Positions 42,906 to 52,229 are shown, numbered from the stretch's first letter. The stretch: 64,000 nucleotides of DNA from Mycolicibacterium boenickei (GCF_010731295.1 NZ_AP022579.1:4030001-4094000); one strand, 5' to 3'. A program made the numbers and translations. Notes: a model not told the origin generated them from the sequence alone.

Positions 42906-44324
42906 GTGACCGATACCGTGACGCCCGATACCGGGACCTGGCGGCAATTGCTGGGTGGCCGACACCTGGGCGCCTCCACCGTGCTGGCTGGCGGCGTGCT
43001 GCTGTACGCCACCAACGAGTTCCTCACCATCAGCCTGCTTCCCAGTGCGGTGGCCGACATCGGTGGCCAGCGGTTCTACGCGTGGGTGACGACGGTGTAC
43101 CTGGTCGCCTCGGTGATCGCGGCCACCACAGTCCACTCGATGCTCATGCGATTGGGGCCGCGACAGGCGTACCTGTTGGGGCTCACGGTCTTCGGCGCGG
43201 GAAGCCTTGGTTGCGCACTGGCACCGAGTATGGAGGTCCTGCTCGCCGGGCGCACCGTGCAGGGTTTCGCCGGTGGGCTGCTGGCGGGCCTGGGATACGC
43301 CGTGATCAACACTGCGCTTCCGAATACGTTGTGGACCAAGGCTTCTGCGCTGGTGTCGGCTATGTGGGGGGTCGGCACGGTGATCGGCCCGGCGTCGGGC
43401 GGGATGTTCGCCCAGTTCGGGCACTGGCGGTGGGCCTTCGGCGTGCTGGTGGTGCTGACGGGCGCGATGGCCGCGCTGGTTCCGGTGGCACTGCCCGGCC
43501 GCAACGGCGCGACATCGGCTCCGGCCCCGGGCATTCCGGTGCGGTCACTGGCGGTGCTGGGCACGGCGGCCATGGCGGTCAGCGTGGCCGGCATACCGCA
43601 CGATTGGCGGGCCACCGCTGCACTGCTGGGTGTCGGAGTGGTGCTCGTGGCCGGATTCGTGTTCATCGACCGTCGCGCCGGGGCATCGGTATTGCCGCCC
43701 AGTACTTTCGGAGCGGGTCCGCTCAAGTGGATCTACCTGAGCCTGGGCGTGCTGATGGCCGCGACGATGGTCGACATGTACGTGCCACTGTTCGGTCAAC
43801 GGCTGGCACACCTGACACCGGTGATGGCGGGGTTCTTCGCGGCGGTGTTGTCGGTCGGCTGGACCGCCGGTGAGATCGTCAGCGCCTCCCTGCAGAACCG
43901 GCGGGTGATCGTGCGCACGGTGGCGCTCGCGCCGGTCGTGATGGCGGCCGGGCTGGCGTTCGGGGCGGTGTTGATCCGGGACGGGATGGCGCCGTGGCAG
44001 GTGGCGATGTGGGCGGTGGCGCTCGCGGTCACCGGCGCCGGGATCGGCATCGCCTGGCCGCACCTGTCCGCATGGGCGATGAGCAGCGTCGACGACCCGG
44101 ACGAGGGGCCGGCTGCGGCGGCGGCCATCAACACCGTGCAATTGATCTGCGGCGCGTTCGGAGCGGGTCTGGCCGGTGTCGTCGTCAACCTGCGCGATAC
44201 CGGCGATGCGGCTGCAGCCCGTTGGCTGTTCGCCGTGTTCGCGGTGCTCGCCGCGCTCGGCGCGGTGGCCTCCTTCCGGTCTGCACCGCGAGCGTGCGTG
44301 TCTGCTCCCCAACACGCCGCGTAA
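42906..44324 (+). CDS. MFS transporter (Rv1634-like drug efflux candidate)
   Basis: A 472-residue major facilitator of the DHA2-like type, with about 12-14 hydrophobic segments and the family motif around VQGFAGGLLAGLGYAVINTALPNTLWTKASA. It follows uvrB in the order Rv1633-Rv1634. It starts at a GTG. The last 12 residues (PRACVSAPQHAA) and the stop codon are encoded by palindromic repeat copy C (44288-44347), so the native C-terminus was probably replaced or extended by the repeat. Substrate unknown. Confidence 0.88.
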   Translation: MTDTVTPDTGTWRQLLGGRHLGASTVLAGGVLLYATNEFLTISLLPSAVADIGGQRFYAWVTTVYLVASVIAATTVHSMLMRLGPRQAYLLGLTVFGAGSLGCALAPSMEVLLAGRTVQGFAGGLLAGLGYAVINTALPNTLWTKASALVSAMWGVGTVIGPASGGMFAQFGHWRWAFGVLVVLTGAMAALVPVALPGRNGATSAPAPGIPVRSLAVLGTAAMAVSVAGIPHDWRATAALLGVGVVLVAGFVFIDRRAGASVLPPSTFGAGPLKWIYLSLGVLMAATMVDMYVPLFGQRLAHLTPVMAGFFAAVLSVGWTAGEIVSASLQNRRVIVRTVALAPVVMAAGLAFGAVLIRDGMAPWQVAMWAVALAVTGAGIGIAWPHLSAWAMSSVDDPDEGPAAAAAINTVQLICGAFGAGLAGVVVNLRDTGDAAAARWLFAVFAVLAALGAVASFRSAPRACVSAPQHAA

Positions 44325-44347
44325 CACCAACACTTTGCGCACACTCG
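44288..44347 (+). repeat. Dispersed palindromic repeat, copy C (overlaps MFS 3' end)
   Basis: Outer arms are GCGAGCGTGCG (44288-44298) and CGCACACTCG (44338-44347). The internal GTGTC...AACACG part and the TTTGCGCACACTCG tail match copy B at 23459-23520 (minus strand). The MFS stop codon TAA at 44322-44324 lies inside it. Confidence 0.75.
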
Positions 44348-44412
44348 TGCGCGATGAGTTTCAGCGGCGGCGTGAGTCTCACTCGTATAAGACCGATACA
44401 AGGAGTGATTCG

Positions 44413-45183
44413 ATGCCGCTGACGCTCAATGCCTACCCAGATGTCGCGACCCGGGACGAGTGGCTCGAGGCGCGCAAGAAACTGCTGGCCGCCGAACGCG
44501 AGGTCACCCACCTCCGCGACGAGGTCAACGCCCAACGACGCCGGCTGCCGATGGTGAAGGTGGAGAAGGACTACACCTTCGAGGGGCCGAACGGCGAAGT
44601 GCGGCTGGTCGACCTGTTCGAGGGCCGCAGCCAGCTCTACATCCACCACTTCATGTGGATCGACGCGATCGACCAGGGCTGCCCGAGCTGCACGGCGGCG
44701 GCCGATCTGACCTTCACCGAACGGGATCGAGAGCTGTTGCACGGCAAGGACGTCACGTTCGCCTGTGTATCCCGGGCGCCCTATGCCAGCATCGCGGCCT
44801 ACCGGGACGCGCACGGTTGGACGTTCCCGTGGTACTCGTCGCGCGACGGTGACTTCACCTACGACTACCACGTGACACTCGACCCAGCCCGTGCACCGAT
44901 CGAATACAACTACAAGTCCGCCGATGAGCTCCGCGCCGACGGTTTCAGTGACGACGACCTCCGCGGCGACTGGCCCGGAGCCAGCGTCTTCCTGCGCCGC
45001 GGCGACGAGGTCTTCCACACCTATTCGGCCTTCGCGCGCGGCCTCGACCACACCGCGGTGGGCTATCCATTCCTCGACCTCACCCCGTACGGGCGCCAGG
45101 AACCGTGGGAGGACTCGCCGGCCGGGTGGCCACAGGGCGGGCCAGTGGTCGGCAGGCCGGTCGGGGAGGCCGACGACAGTTAG
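44413..45183 (+). CDS. DUF899 thioredoxin-like family protein
   Basis: A 256-residue protein of the DUF899 family (thioredoxin-fold, AhpC/TSA relatives). From ATG 44413 it starts MPLTLNAYPDVATRDEWLEARKKLLAAEREVTHLRDEV. The peroxiredoxin-like core is YIHHFMWIDAIDQGCPSCTAAADLTF with a CPSC pair, then FACVSRAPYASIAAYRDAHGW. The upstream ribosome site is AAGGAGTG (44399-44406). Its role is unknown; members are predicted dithiol-disulfide oxidoreductases. It is not part of the Rv1633-Rv1638 order and seems inserted. Confidence 0.85.
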   Translation: MPLTLNAYPDVATRDEWLEARKKLLAAEREVTHLRDEVNAQRRRLPMVKVEKDYTFEGPNGEVRLVDLFEGRSQLYIHHFMWIDAIDQGCPSCTAAADLTFTERDRELLHGKDVTFACVSRAPYASIAAYRDAHGWTFPWYSSRDGDFTYDYHVTLDPARAPIEYNYKSADELRADGFSDDDLRGDWPGASVFLRRGDEVFHTYSAFARGLDHTAVGYPFLDLTPYGRQEPWEDSPAGWPQGGPVVGRPVGEADDS

Positions 45184-45244
45184 TGATCATTGCGATCGAA
45201 ACTATGGGCGCACACCTGCGCGGCTGGCACAGTGGTCAACCGAT

Positions 45245-45315
45245 GCGGGTGTGTCTGAGTGGCTAGGAACCGGCCTGCAAAGCCGTTTACACGGGTTCGA
45301 ATCCCGTCACTCGCT
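45245..45315 (+). tRNA. tRNA-Cys (GCA)
   Basis: A 71-nt cloverleaf. The acceptor stem is GCGGGTG (45245-45251) with CACTCGC (45308-45314), one G-U pair. The anticodon loop is CTGCAAA with GCA at 45277-45279, the T arm is ACGGG-TTCGAAT-CCCGT, and the discriminator base is T (45315), the Cys identity base. CCA is not encoded. Position 27-43 of the anticodon stem is a C-U mismatch and the D stem is weak, so it may be a less efficient or secondary copy. Confidence 0.85.
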
Positions 45316-45324
45316 CGAATGAGA

Positions 45325-45352
45325 GCCCCCGCCCACTGATGGGCGGGGGCTT
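45325..45352 (+). terminator. Terminator after tRNA-Cys
   Basis: A 10-bp GC-only perfect stem, GCCCCCGCCC (45325-45334) with GGGCGGGGGC (45341-45350), and a 6-nt loop, followed by TT. It lies 10 bp after the tRNA and 18 bp before the thioesterase start. Confidence 0.75.
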
Positions 45353-45369
45353 CATCGAATAATGCTGCG

Positions 45370-46221
45370 GTGCCCATGCTGCCCCTTGCCGACGTCCTGT
45401 CCACGCTCGACCTGACGGAGTCGGGTGACGGCATGTTCGTCGCCGAGCAGCGGGACAACCCCAGCCATCACATCGTGGGCGGCCACATCGCCGCCCAGGC
45501 CCTGATGGCCGCCAGCCGCACCGTCCCGGGCCGGTTGCCGCACAGCTTGCACGCTTATCTGCTCCGGGCGGGCGATGCCCGGTATCCGGTGCAGATGGAG
45601 GTGAGCAACCTGCGCGACGGTGGCTCACTGTCCACGCGCCGGGTCATCGGCCGCCAAGGCGACGAGGTGTTGCTGGAAGCGCTCGTCTCGTTCAGCGTTC
45701 CGATGGACGCCGCGGATTACCAGCAGGCCCGGCCGGAGGTACCCGATCCGGAGACCCTGCCGCCGGTCGGGGAGCAGCTGCAGGCGTTCGCCGACGAGGC
45801 CGGCGGGTTCTGGGTGCGCCCGCAGTGGATCGAGCGGCGTTACATCGACCCGCCGCCCCGACTGGCCATCGATCTGCCCGAACCGCCCGAGCACACCCGG
45901 ATGTGGTGGCGCCCCGCCGAACCCGTCACCGACGATCCCATCGTCAACAGCTGTCTGCTGACGTACTTTTCGGGCACCGCATTGCTGGATTCCACCCTCT
46001 CGATGCGGCGCGGCACCCATGTGACCACATTCTCGGCGTTGATCGACCTCGCGATCTGGTTCCACCGTCCCGCCGATCTGACGGATTGGGTGTTGTCCGA
46101 CCAGGTTTCACCCAGCGGCATCAACGGGCGCGGACTGGCCAACGCCACCATCTACAACCGGGCGGGGCAGCTCGTGTGCTCGACGACCCAGGAGATGTAC
46201 TTCGGCCGCCGCCGCGGCTGA
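45370..46221 (+). CDS. tesB: Acyl-CoA thioesterase II (TesB-type)
   Basis: A 283-residue double hot-dog thioesterase that hydrolyses medium- to long-chain acyl-CoA. The first hot-dog contains IVGGHIAAQALMAASRTVPGRLPHSLHAYLLRAGD. The second contains ALLDSTLSMRRGTHVTTFSALIDLAIWFHRPADLTDWVL with the conserved Asp/Thr/Gln-type active site (LDSTLS...SLDH equivalents). It starts at GTG 45370 (or ATG 45376). It converges on the glycosyltransferase gene with 1 bp between stops. Not part of the local M. tuberculosis order here; its usual relative there is Rv1618 (from memory). Confidence 0.93.
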   Translation: MPMLPLADVLSTLDLTESGDGMFVAEQRDNPSHHIVGGHIAAQALMAASRTVPGRLPHSLHAYLLRAGDARYPVQMEVSNLRDGGSLSTRRVIGRQGDEVLLEALVSFSVPMDAADYQQARPEVPDPETLPPVGEQLQAFADEAGGFWVRPQWIERRYIDPPPRLAIDLPEPPEHTRMWWRPAEPVTDDPIVNSCLLTYFSGTALLDSTLSMRRGTHVTTFSALIDLAIWFHRPADLTDWVLSDQVSPSGINGRGLANATIYNRAGQLVCSTTQEMYFGRRRG

Positions 46222-46222
46222 C

Positions 46223-47761
46223 TCACCGGGTGGACTTCACCACCTGGGCGAAGTTGAACTGCCAGCGTTCGACGATGTGGAAGCCCATGCCTTCGGGTAC
46301 CTGATAGGCGGGAGCGCGGTCCAGCCGGGGTCCGGGCGGTAGGCCTTGTCCGCTCTGGCGACTCGGCACCGCGGGGTCACGTTCGGACACGGTCCACAGC
46401 ACCGTGCATCGGCGCACCTCATCGGCGACACCCCAGATCCCGAGGTGCGCATCCCACAACCGGTTTCGTTGCCAGGCCCGGGCGCCGCGGCCGGGGTCGA
46501 CGAGGTGGGCATACGCGGCTGGTCGGGCGGCGGTGATGGGCCGGATGGGTCCCGGCTTCCACGCGGTGGTGTTGTCGAAGATCACGCAGTCGCCGGGGGA
46601 GGAGTGCGCCGTGATGACGTCGGCCACCTGGCTGAAATCCATGCCCTCCTTGGCATATGGACCGCGTTGCACGGTGATGTAGTTCGGTGTCGCGGCCAAC
46701 GCGAACACCGCCAGCGCCGCGGTGATCCATTCACGGCTGCGGGCCAGAGCCACCACACACACGGCGAGCAGCAGCGCCATCGCAGGCGTGGTGAAGGAGA
46801 GGTAACGCGGGTAGTAAAGCGGTTGGGCGACTGCCGAATACGCCACCAGCACCGCAGTCGGTGCCACCACCCACACCGCGGCCACGACCACCAGTCGCCG
46901 CGTGCTCCCATCGGTGGGCCGCAGCCGCCGGACCAGCAGCGGTGCGCTCAGTGTCGCGGCTGCCAGTAGCGCGAAGGCCACGCTGTGGTCGAAGTACTGC
47001 TCCAACGCGACTTCGGTGACCGTGTGCAGGCCCGGCGGTGAGATCCAGCCGACCTGAAAGCTCTGCGAACGGCACCACAACCCGAACGGGATCACCACCG
47101 CCACGGCTGCGGCGGTGACCGCAGCCCACGTGCTCCGGATGCGACGACGGTCGCTGAGCAGGACTACGGCTACCGCGTGGGGAATCACCATCAGCACCAC
47201 GAAGATGTTCAGGACCGTCGAAAACACCAGCAGCGCACCGTATGACGCCCACCGCGCGGCGCGGTCGCGCCGGATCGCCGAGACGAGTAGAACCGTCAGC
47301 CACACCGCCGCCAGCGTCGACCACGAATAGGAGCGGGCCTCGATGCCGGCCCAGGTGATCCTTGGGAGCATCGCGAAAAGGACTGCGGCACAGACCGACA
47401 CCGTCCGATTGCAGAACTGCCGGCCGAGCACTGCCACTCCTGCCGCGGCGCCACCGACCGCAAGGCAGCTGGAGAGGCGGGACCAGAACTCGGTTGCCGG
47501 GAATATGGTGAACCAGCCGTGCATGCCGAGGTAATAGAGGCCGTGTACCGCGTCGATGTGGCCGATCAGCTCCCACAGCTGGGAAACCGAGCGGGTAGCC
47601 GCCGATATGGTGGCGGCCTCGTCGAACCACAGCGAAGGCCGGGCGGCCCCCAAAGCGCACAGCACAACGGCGAATGCGGCCACCGCCAGAGCGTCGAATC
47701 GGACTTCTCGACCGACCCCGCGGTCCGTGCCATCGGCACGGTCATTCAGCGATAGATCCAC
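46223..47761 (-). CDS. GT-C fold mannosyltransferase, CapA (Rv1635c)-like
   Basis: A 512-residue polytopic GT-C glycosyltransferase with about 10-11 membrane helices. The first extracytoplasmic loop carries the DE motif (SLWFDEAATISAATRS) that is the usual catalytic site, followed by HGLYYLGMHGWF and the long C-terminal extracytoplasmic domain (PSPGDCVIFDNTTAWKPGPIRP). Such enzymes use polyprenyl-phosphate mannose, made by Ppm1. It occupies the Rv1635c position beside the universal stress protein gene; Rv1635c (CapA) adds the first mannose cap on LAM arabinan. Whether it has this role in a fast-grower-like species is open. Confidence 0.82.
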   Translation of the reverse strand: MDLSLNDRADGTDRGVGREVRFDALAVAAFAVVLCALGAARPSLWFDEAATISAATRSVSQLWELIGHIDAVHGLYYLGMHGWFTIFPATEFWSRLSSCLAVGGAAAGVAVLGRQFCNRTVSVCAAVLFAMLPRITWAGIEARSYSWSTLAAVWLTVLLVSAIRRDRAARWASYGALLVFSTVLNIFVVLMVIPHAVAVVLLSDRRRIRSTWAAVTAAAVAVVIPFGLWCRSQSFQVGWISPPGLHTVTEVALEQYFDHSVAFALLAAATLSAPLLVRRLRPTDGSTRRLVVVAAVWVVAPTAVLVAYSAVAQPLYYPRYLSFTTPAMALLLAVCVVALARSREWITAALAVFALAATPNYITVQRGPYAKEGMDFSQVADVITAHSSPGDCVIFDNTTAWKPGPIRPITAARPAAYAHLVDPGRGARAWQRNRLWDAHLGIWGVADEVRRCTVLWTVSERDPAVPSRQSGQGLPPGPRLDRAPAYQVPEGMGFHIVERWQFNFAQVVKSTR

Positions 47762-48107
47762 GTCAGCGACGGTGTCACCCCCTCAACCGATGGCAAAGGT
47801 TAACCTGAGGCACCCGACTCGCTCTCTCCGACAGCGTGATTGCCGACCTTCGCAGGTAGATGAGCTGGATCACTACGGGCGGCGAATCGTCCTGACGGCA
47901 ACCCTGATTCGGTCGGCGTCGACTGCGTCACGGTCAGCACCGATTTTGCGGTTCCGAGGGTTAACATCAGTGCCGAATCGCCGTTCGGGACCTGATAATG
48001 GGGTCCAGTTGCCGGTTGTCCGTGTGGGTGTCGTGATTCGCACCCCTGGTCAGCGGTGACGGGTTACTGTCTCGGGTGGCGTTGCAACTGACAGTGGGAG
48101 GGTATTG
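47762..48107. other. 346-bp intergenic region between glycosyltransferase and universal stress protein genes
   Basis: No coding region was recognised. A TGATAAT -10-like sequence lies at 47993-47999 and may serve the stress-protein gene with a leader of about 100 nt. The GTGGGAGGG stretch just before 48108 is its ribosome site. No repeat, tRNA or strong hairpin was seen. Confidence 0.5.
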
Positions 48108-48551
48108 ATGAGCGCGTATCGAACCGTGGTGGTCGGCACGGACGGATCTGATTCGTCGTTGCGTGCAGTCGACCGCGCCGGTCAGATTGCCGCCGGCTCG
48201 AATGCCAAGCTGATCGTGGCAACCGCGTACTTCCCCCAGAGCGAAGACCAGCGTGCCGCCGACGTGCTCAAGGACGAGGGCTACAAGATGGCCGGCAATG
48301 CGCCGATCTACGCCATCCTCCGCGAGGCGACCGACCGGGCGAAGGCCGCCGGCGCCACCGACATCGAGGAGCGGCCGGTCGTCGGCGCCCCCGTCGATGC
48401 GCTCGTCGAGCTGGCCGAGGATGTCTCGGCGGATCTGCTGGTGGTCGGCAACGTCGGCCTGAGCACCATCGCCGGTCGGCTGCTGGGCTCGGTGCCCGCG
48501 AACGTGGCACGCCGGTCCAAGACCGACGTGCTCATCGTCCACACCAGCTGA
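48108..48551 (+). CDS. Universal stress protein (Rv1636/TB15.3-like)
   Basis: A 147-residue single-domain UspA protein starting MSAYRTVVVGTDGSDSSLRAVDRAG at 48108. The nucleotide-binding motif is VVGNVGLSTIAGRLLGSVPANVARRSKTDVLIVHTS, the G-2x-G-9x-G(S/T) form found in ATP- or cAMP-binding members. The M. tuberculosis orthologue, Rv1636, is reported to bind cAMP. It is preceded by the 346-bp intergenic region and faces the MBL hydrolase gene. Confidence 0.95.
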   Translation: MSAYRTVVVGTDGSDSSLRAVDRAGQIAAGSNAKLIVATAYFPQSEDQRAADVLKDEGYKMAGNAPIYAILREATDRAKAAGATDIEERPVVGAPVDALVELAEDVSADLLVVGNVGLSTIAGRLLGSVPANVARRSKTDVLIVHTS

Positions 48552-48573
48552 GCCGCCCGTACGGGCTGACCGA

Positions 48574-49257
48574 CTACCAACCGCGCTCGCGCCACTCCCC
48601 GAGGTGGGGACGTTCGGTGCCGAGCGTGGTGTCGTCTCCGTGGCCGGGGTACACCACCGTGCTGTCGTCATAGACGTCGAACACCTTGGTGCTCACATCG
48701 CCAAGGAGTCGCTCGAAGTCTCCGGGCTGCCAGGTCTTGCCGACGCCGCCGGGGAACAGGCAGTCGCCGGTGAACAGGTGCGTGACGCCGTCGGGTGACG
48801 TGAGCGCCAGCGCCACCGATCCCTCGGTGTGGCCCTGGAGATGGATCACGTCGAACGTCAGGTCGCCGATCGTGATCGTGTCGCCGTCGGCCAGGATGCG
48901 GTCGGGGGTGACGGGCAAGGGCTCCGCGTCCAGGGAGTGGGCGGCTGTCGGTGCCCCGGTGACCTCTGCCACAGCTTCGAGCGCCTGCCAGTGGTCGAAG
49001 TGCTGATGGCTGGTGACGATCAGGGACAGCTTGGGCGTCTGCTGTTTGATCACGTCCAGGAGCACCTCGGCGTCGTTCGCGGCGTCGATGAGCAGCGTCT
49101 CACCGGTGGAATTGCAGGTCACCAGGTAGGCGTTGTTGTCCATGGGTCCGACCGACACCTTGATGATCGAGGCGTTCGGGAGGGTGCGCCTGGCAGCGGT
49201 CCCGGGTTCCTGGTGACCGGTGTACGTGTCGTCAACCGCGATGTGGGGGCTGGTCAT
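48574..49257 (-). CDS. MBL-fold metallohydrolase (glyoxalase II-like, Rv1637c-like)
   Basis: A 227-residue metallo-beta-lactamase-fold hydrolase starting MTSPHIAVDDTYTGHQEPGT at 49257. The metal motifs are SHQHFDHW (HxHxDH), HLQGHTEGSVAL, FTGDCLFPGGVGKTW and the C-terminal YPGHGDDTTLG, all as in glyoxalase II relatives that cleave glutathione- or mycothiol-type thioesters. The upstream 73 bp is shared with uvrA, whose damage promoter lies in it. Substrate not established. Confidence 0.92.
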   Translation of the reverse strand: MTSPHIAVDDTYTGHQEPGTAARRTLPNASIIKVSVGPMDNNAYLVTCNSTGETLLIDAANDAEVLLDVIKQQTPKLSLIVTSHQHFDHWQALEAVAEVTGAPTAAHSLDAEPLPVTPDRILADGDTITIGDLTFDVIHLQGHTEGSVALALTSPDGVTHLFTGDCLFPGGVGKTWQPGDFERLLGDVSTKVFDVYDDSTVVYPGHGDDTTLGTERPHLGEWRERGW

Positions 49258-49275
49258 AGCGCCACCGTATCGGGC

Positions 49276-49298
49276 TTGTCGGTGGTCGCACATAGCAT
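49276..49298 (+). promoter_or_regulatory. PafBC-type DNA-damage promoter of uvrA
   Basis: TTGTCGGTG (49276-49284), 8 nt, TAGCAT (49293-49298), an exact fit to the motif TTGTCRGTG-N8-TANNNT. The -10 ends 32 bp before the uvrA GTG at 49331, giving a leader of about 25 nt. The AGGAAA site at 49322-49327 is the ribosome site. Confidence 0.82.
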
Positions 49299-49330
49299 GG
49301 GCGTGAAGTCTGTCGTGGGAAAGGAAACGC

Positions 49331-52225
49331 GTGGCTGACCGCCTGATCGTGAAGGGTGCGCGTGAGCACAATCTGCGAGGTGTCGACCTCGATCTGCCGC
49401 GTGATGCGCTGATCGTGTTCACCGGCCTGTCCGGGTCCGGCAAATCCTCGCTGGCCTTCGACACCATCTTCGCCGAGGGGCAGCGCCGCTACGTCGAGTC
49501 GTTGTCGGCGTACGCCCGGCAGTTCCTGGGACAGATGGACAAACCCGACGTCGACTTCATCGAGGGCCTGTCGCCTGCGGTGTCCATCGACCAGAAGTCG
49601 ACCAACCGCAACCCGCGGTCGACCGTGGGCACCATCACCGAGGTGTACGACTACCTGCGCCTGCTGTACGCCCGCGCGGGCACCCCGCACTGCCCGGTGT
49701 GTGGAGAGCGCATCGCCCGCCAGACCCCGCAGCAGATCGTGGACCAGGTGCTGGCCATGGACGAGGGCCTGCGCTTCCAGGTCCTGGCTCCGGTGGTCCG
49801 CACCCGCAAGGGCGAGTTCGTCGACCTGTTCGAGAAGCTCAACACCCAGGGCTACAGCCGCGTCCGGGTGGACGGCGTGGTGCACTCCCTGACCGACCCG
49901 CCGAAGCTCAAGAAGCAGGAAAAGCACGATATCGAGGTGGTCGTCGACCGCCTCACGGTCAAGGCCAGCTCCAAGCAGCGGCTCACCGATTCGGTGGAGA
50001 CCGCGCTCAACCTGGCCGACGGCATCGTGGTGCTGGAGTTCGTCGACCGCGAGGACGACCATCCGCACCGTGAGCAGCGTTTCTCCGAGAAGCTGGCCTG
50101 CCCCAACGGCCACCCGCTGGCCGTGGATGATCTTGAACCCCGGTCGTTCTCGTTCAACTCGCCCTATGGCGCCTGCCCGGAGTGCACGGGCCTGGGCATC
50201 CGCAAAGAGGTCGACCCGGAACTGGTCGTGCCCGACCCGGACCTGACCCTGGCCGGGGGCGCCATCGCGCCGTGGGCCGTCGGGCAGAGCGCCGAGTACT
50301 TCACCCGGATGCTGTCCGGGCTGGGGGATCAACTCGGTTTCGACATCGACACCCCGTGGAAGAAGCTTCCCGCCAAGGCGCGCAAGGCGATCCTGGAAGG
50401 CTCCGATCACCAGGTCCATGTCCGGTACAAGAACCGGTACGGCCGCACCCGGTCCTACTACGCCGATTTCGAAGGCGTGATGGCATTCCTGCAGCGCCGG
50501 ATGGAGCAGACCGACTCCGAGCAGATGAAGGAACGCTACGAGGGCTTCATGCGCGACATCCCGTGTCCGGAGTGCCACGGGACCCGGCTCAAGCCAGAGA
50601 TCCTGGCGGTGACGATGGCCGCGGGCGAGTTCGGCGCGAAGTCCATCGCCCAGGTGGCCGAGCTGTCCATCGCCGACTGTGCCGAGTTCTTGAACGCACT
50701 GACGTTGGGGCCGCGCGAGCAGGCCATCGCCGGGCAGGTGCTCAAGGAGATCCAGTCGCGCCTCGGGTTCCTGCTCGACGTCGGGCTGGACTACCTGTCG
50801 CTGTCGCGGGCAGCCGCGACGCTGTCCGGCGGTGAGGCACAACGCATCCGGTTGGCCACGCAGATCGGCTCCGGACTGGTCGGGGTGCTCTACGTTCTCG
50901 ACGAGCCGTCCATCGGCCTGCATCAGCGCGACAACCGCAGGCTGATCGACACGCTCGTGCGGTTGCGCGACCTCGGCAACACGCTGATCGTCGTCGAACA
51001 CGACCTGGACACCATCGCCCACGCCGACTGGGTCGTCGACATCGGCCCGGCGGCCGGTGAGCACGGTGGCCGGATCGTGCACAGCGGCACCTATCAGGAT
51101 CTGCTGACCAACCCCGAATCCATCACCGGCGCTTACCTTTCCGGCAAGGAGAGCATCGAGGTACCGGCCATCCGGCGGCCCACCGACAAGCGTCGGCAGG
51201 TCACTGTGGTCGGAGCGCGGGAGAACAATCTCAAGGAGATCGACGTCGCGTTCCCGCTCGGCGTGCTCACATCGGTCACCGGGGTGTCCGGCTCGGGCAA
51301 GTCGACGCTGGTCAACGACATCCTGGCTTCGGTGATGGCCAACAAGCTCAACGGTGCCCGGCAGGTGCCCGGCAGGCACACCCGCGTCAACGGGCTCGAC
51401 CAGCTGGACAAACTGGTGCGGGTCGACCAGTCACCGATCGGCCGCACACCGCGGTCCAACCCGGCCACCTATACCGGGGTGTTCGACAAGATCCGGTCCC
51501 TGTTCGCCGCCACCACCGAGGCCAAGGTCCGCGGCTATCAGCCGGGCCGGTTCTCGTTCAACGTCAAGGGCGGCCGGTGCGAGGCCTGCTCCGGTGACGG
51601 CACCATCAAGATCGAGATGAACTTCCTGCCCGACGTCTATGTGCCGTGTGAGGTGTGCCAGGGTGCCCGGTACAACCGGGAAACCCTCGAGGTGCACTAC
51701 AAGGGCAAGACCATCGCCGAGGTGCTGGATCTGTCGATCGAGGAGGCCGCCGAGTTCTTCGAGCCGATCAGCTCGATCCACCGCTATCTCAAGACACTCG
51801 TGGATGTCGGTCTGGGCTATGTCCGGCTGGGCCAGCCGGCGCCGACACTGTCCGGCGGTGAGGCGCAACGCGTCAAGCTGGCCGCCGAACTGCAGAAGCG
51901 GTCCACCGGACGCACCGTCTACATCCTCGACGAGCCCACCACGGGCCTGCATTTCGAGGACATCCGCAAGCTGCTGAAGGTGATCAACGGCCTTGTGGAC
52001 AAAGGCAATACGGTGATCGTCATCGAGCACAACCTCGACGTGATCAAGACTTCGGACTGGATCGTGGACATGGGTCCCGAGGGCGGCGCAGGGGGCGGCA
52101 CGGTCGTCGCTCAGGGCACTCCTGAGGATGTGGCAGCCAACCCGGACAGCTACACCGGCCAGTTCCTCGCCGAGCTGGTCGAGGCGCCCGCGCCGAAACC
52201 CAAGCGCCGCAAGGTCAGCGCCTGA
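49331..52225 (+). CDS. uvrA: Excinuclease ABC subunit UvrA
   Basis: Damage-recognition ATPase of nucleotide excision repair, 964 residues from GTG 49331 ([20 protein letters not shown]). Two ABC modules: Walker [14 protein letters not shown] and [13 protein letters not shown]; signatures [12 protein letters not shown] and [12 protein letters not shown]; Walker [18 protein letters not shown] and [15 protein letters not shown]. The zinc modules are [13 protein letters not shown], the [16 protein letters not shown] pairs and [11 protein letters not shown]...[16 protein letters not shown]. It is the partner of UvrB at 40701, which has the same promoter type. Confidence 0.98.
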   Translation: MADRLIVKGAREHNLRGVDLDLPRDALIVFTGLSGSGKSSLAFDTIFAEGQRRYVESLSAYARQFLGQMDKPDVDFIEGLSPAVSIDQKSTNRNPRSTVGTITEVYDYLRLLYARAGTPHCPVCGERIARQTPQQIVDQVLAMDEGLRFQVLAPVVRTRKGEFVDLFEKLNTQGYSRVRVDGVVHSLTDPPKLKKQEKHDIEVVVDRLTVKASSKQRLTDSVETALNLADGIVVLEFVDREDDHPHREQRFSEKLACPNGHPLAVDDLEPRSFSFNSPYGACPECTGLGIRKEVDPELVVPDPDLTLAGGAIAPWAVGQSAEYFTRMLSGLGDQLGFDIDTPWKKLPAKARKAILEGSDHQVHVRYKNRYGRTRSYYADFEGVMAFLQRRMEQTDSEQMKERYEGFMRDIPCPECHGTRLKPEILAVTMAAGEFGAKSIAQVAELSIADCAEFLNALTLGPREQAIAGQVLKEIQSRLGFLLDVGLDYLSLSRAAATLSGGEAQRIRLATQIGSGLVGVLYVLDEPSIGLHQRDNRRLIDTLVRLRDLGNTLIVVEHDLDTIAHADWVVDIGPAAGEHGGRIVHSGTYQDLLTNPESITGAYLSGKESIEVPAIRRPTDKRRQVTVVGARENNLKEIDVAFPLGVLTSVTGVSGSGKSTLVNDILASVMANKLNGARQVPGRHTRVNGLDQLDKLVRVDQSPIGRTPRSNPATYTGVFDKIRSLFAATTEAKVRGYQPGRFSFNVKGGRCEACSGDGTIKIEMNFLPDVYVPCEVCQGARYNRETLEVHYKGKTIAEVLDLSIEEAAEFFEPISSIHRYLKTLVDVGLGYVRLGQPAPTLSGGEAQRVKLAAELQKRSTGRTVYILDEPTTGLHFEDIRKLLKVINGLVDKGNTVIVIEHNLDVIKTSDWIVDMGPEGGAGGGTVVAQGTPEDVAANPDSYTGQFLAELVEAPAPKPKRRKVSA

Positions 52226-52229
52226 TCGA

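Noticed and set aside
48100..48107. GGGTAT hexamer before the universal stress protein as a SigF promoter -10
   Set aside because: It is only 2 bp before the start codon, so transcription would begin inside the gene. It overlaps the ribosome site instead.
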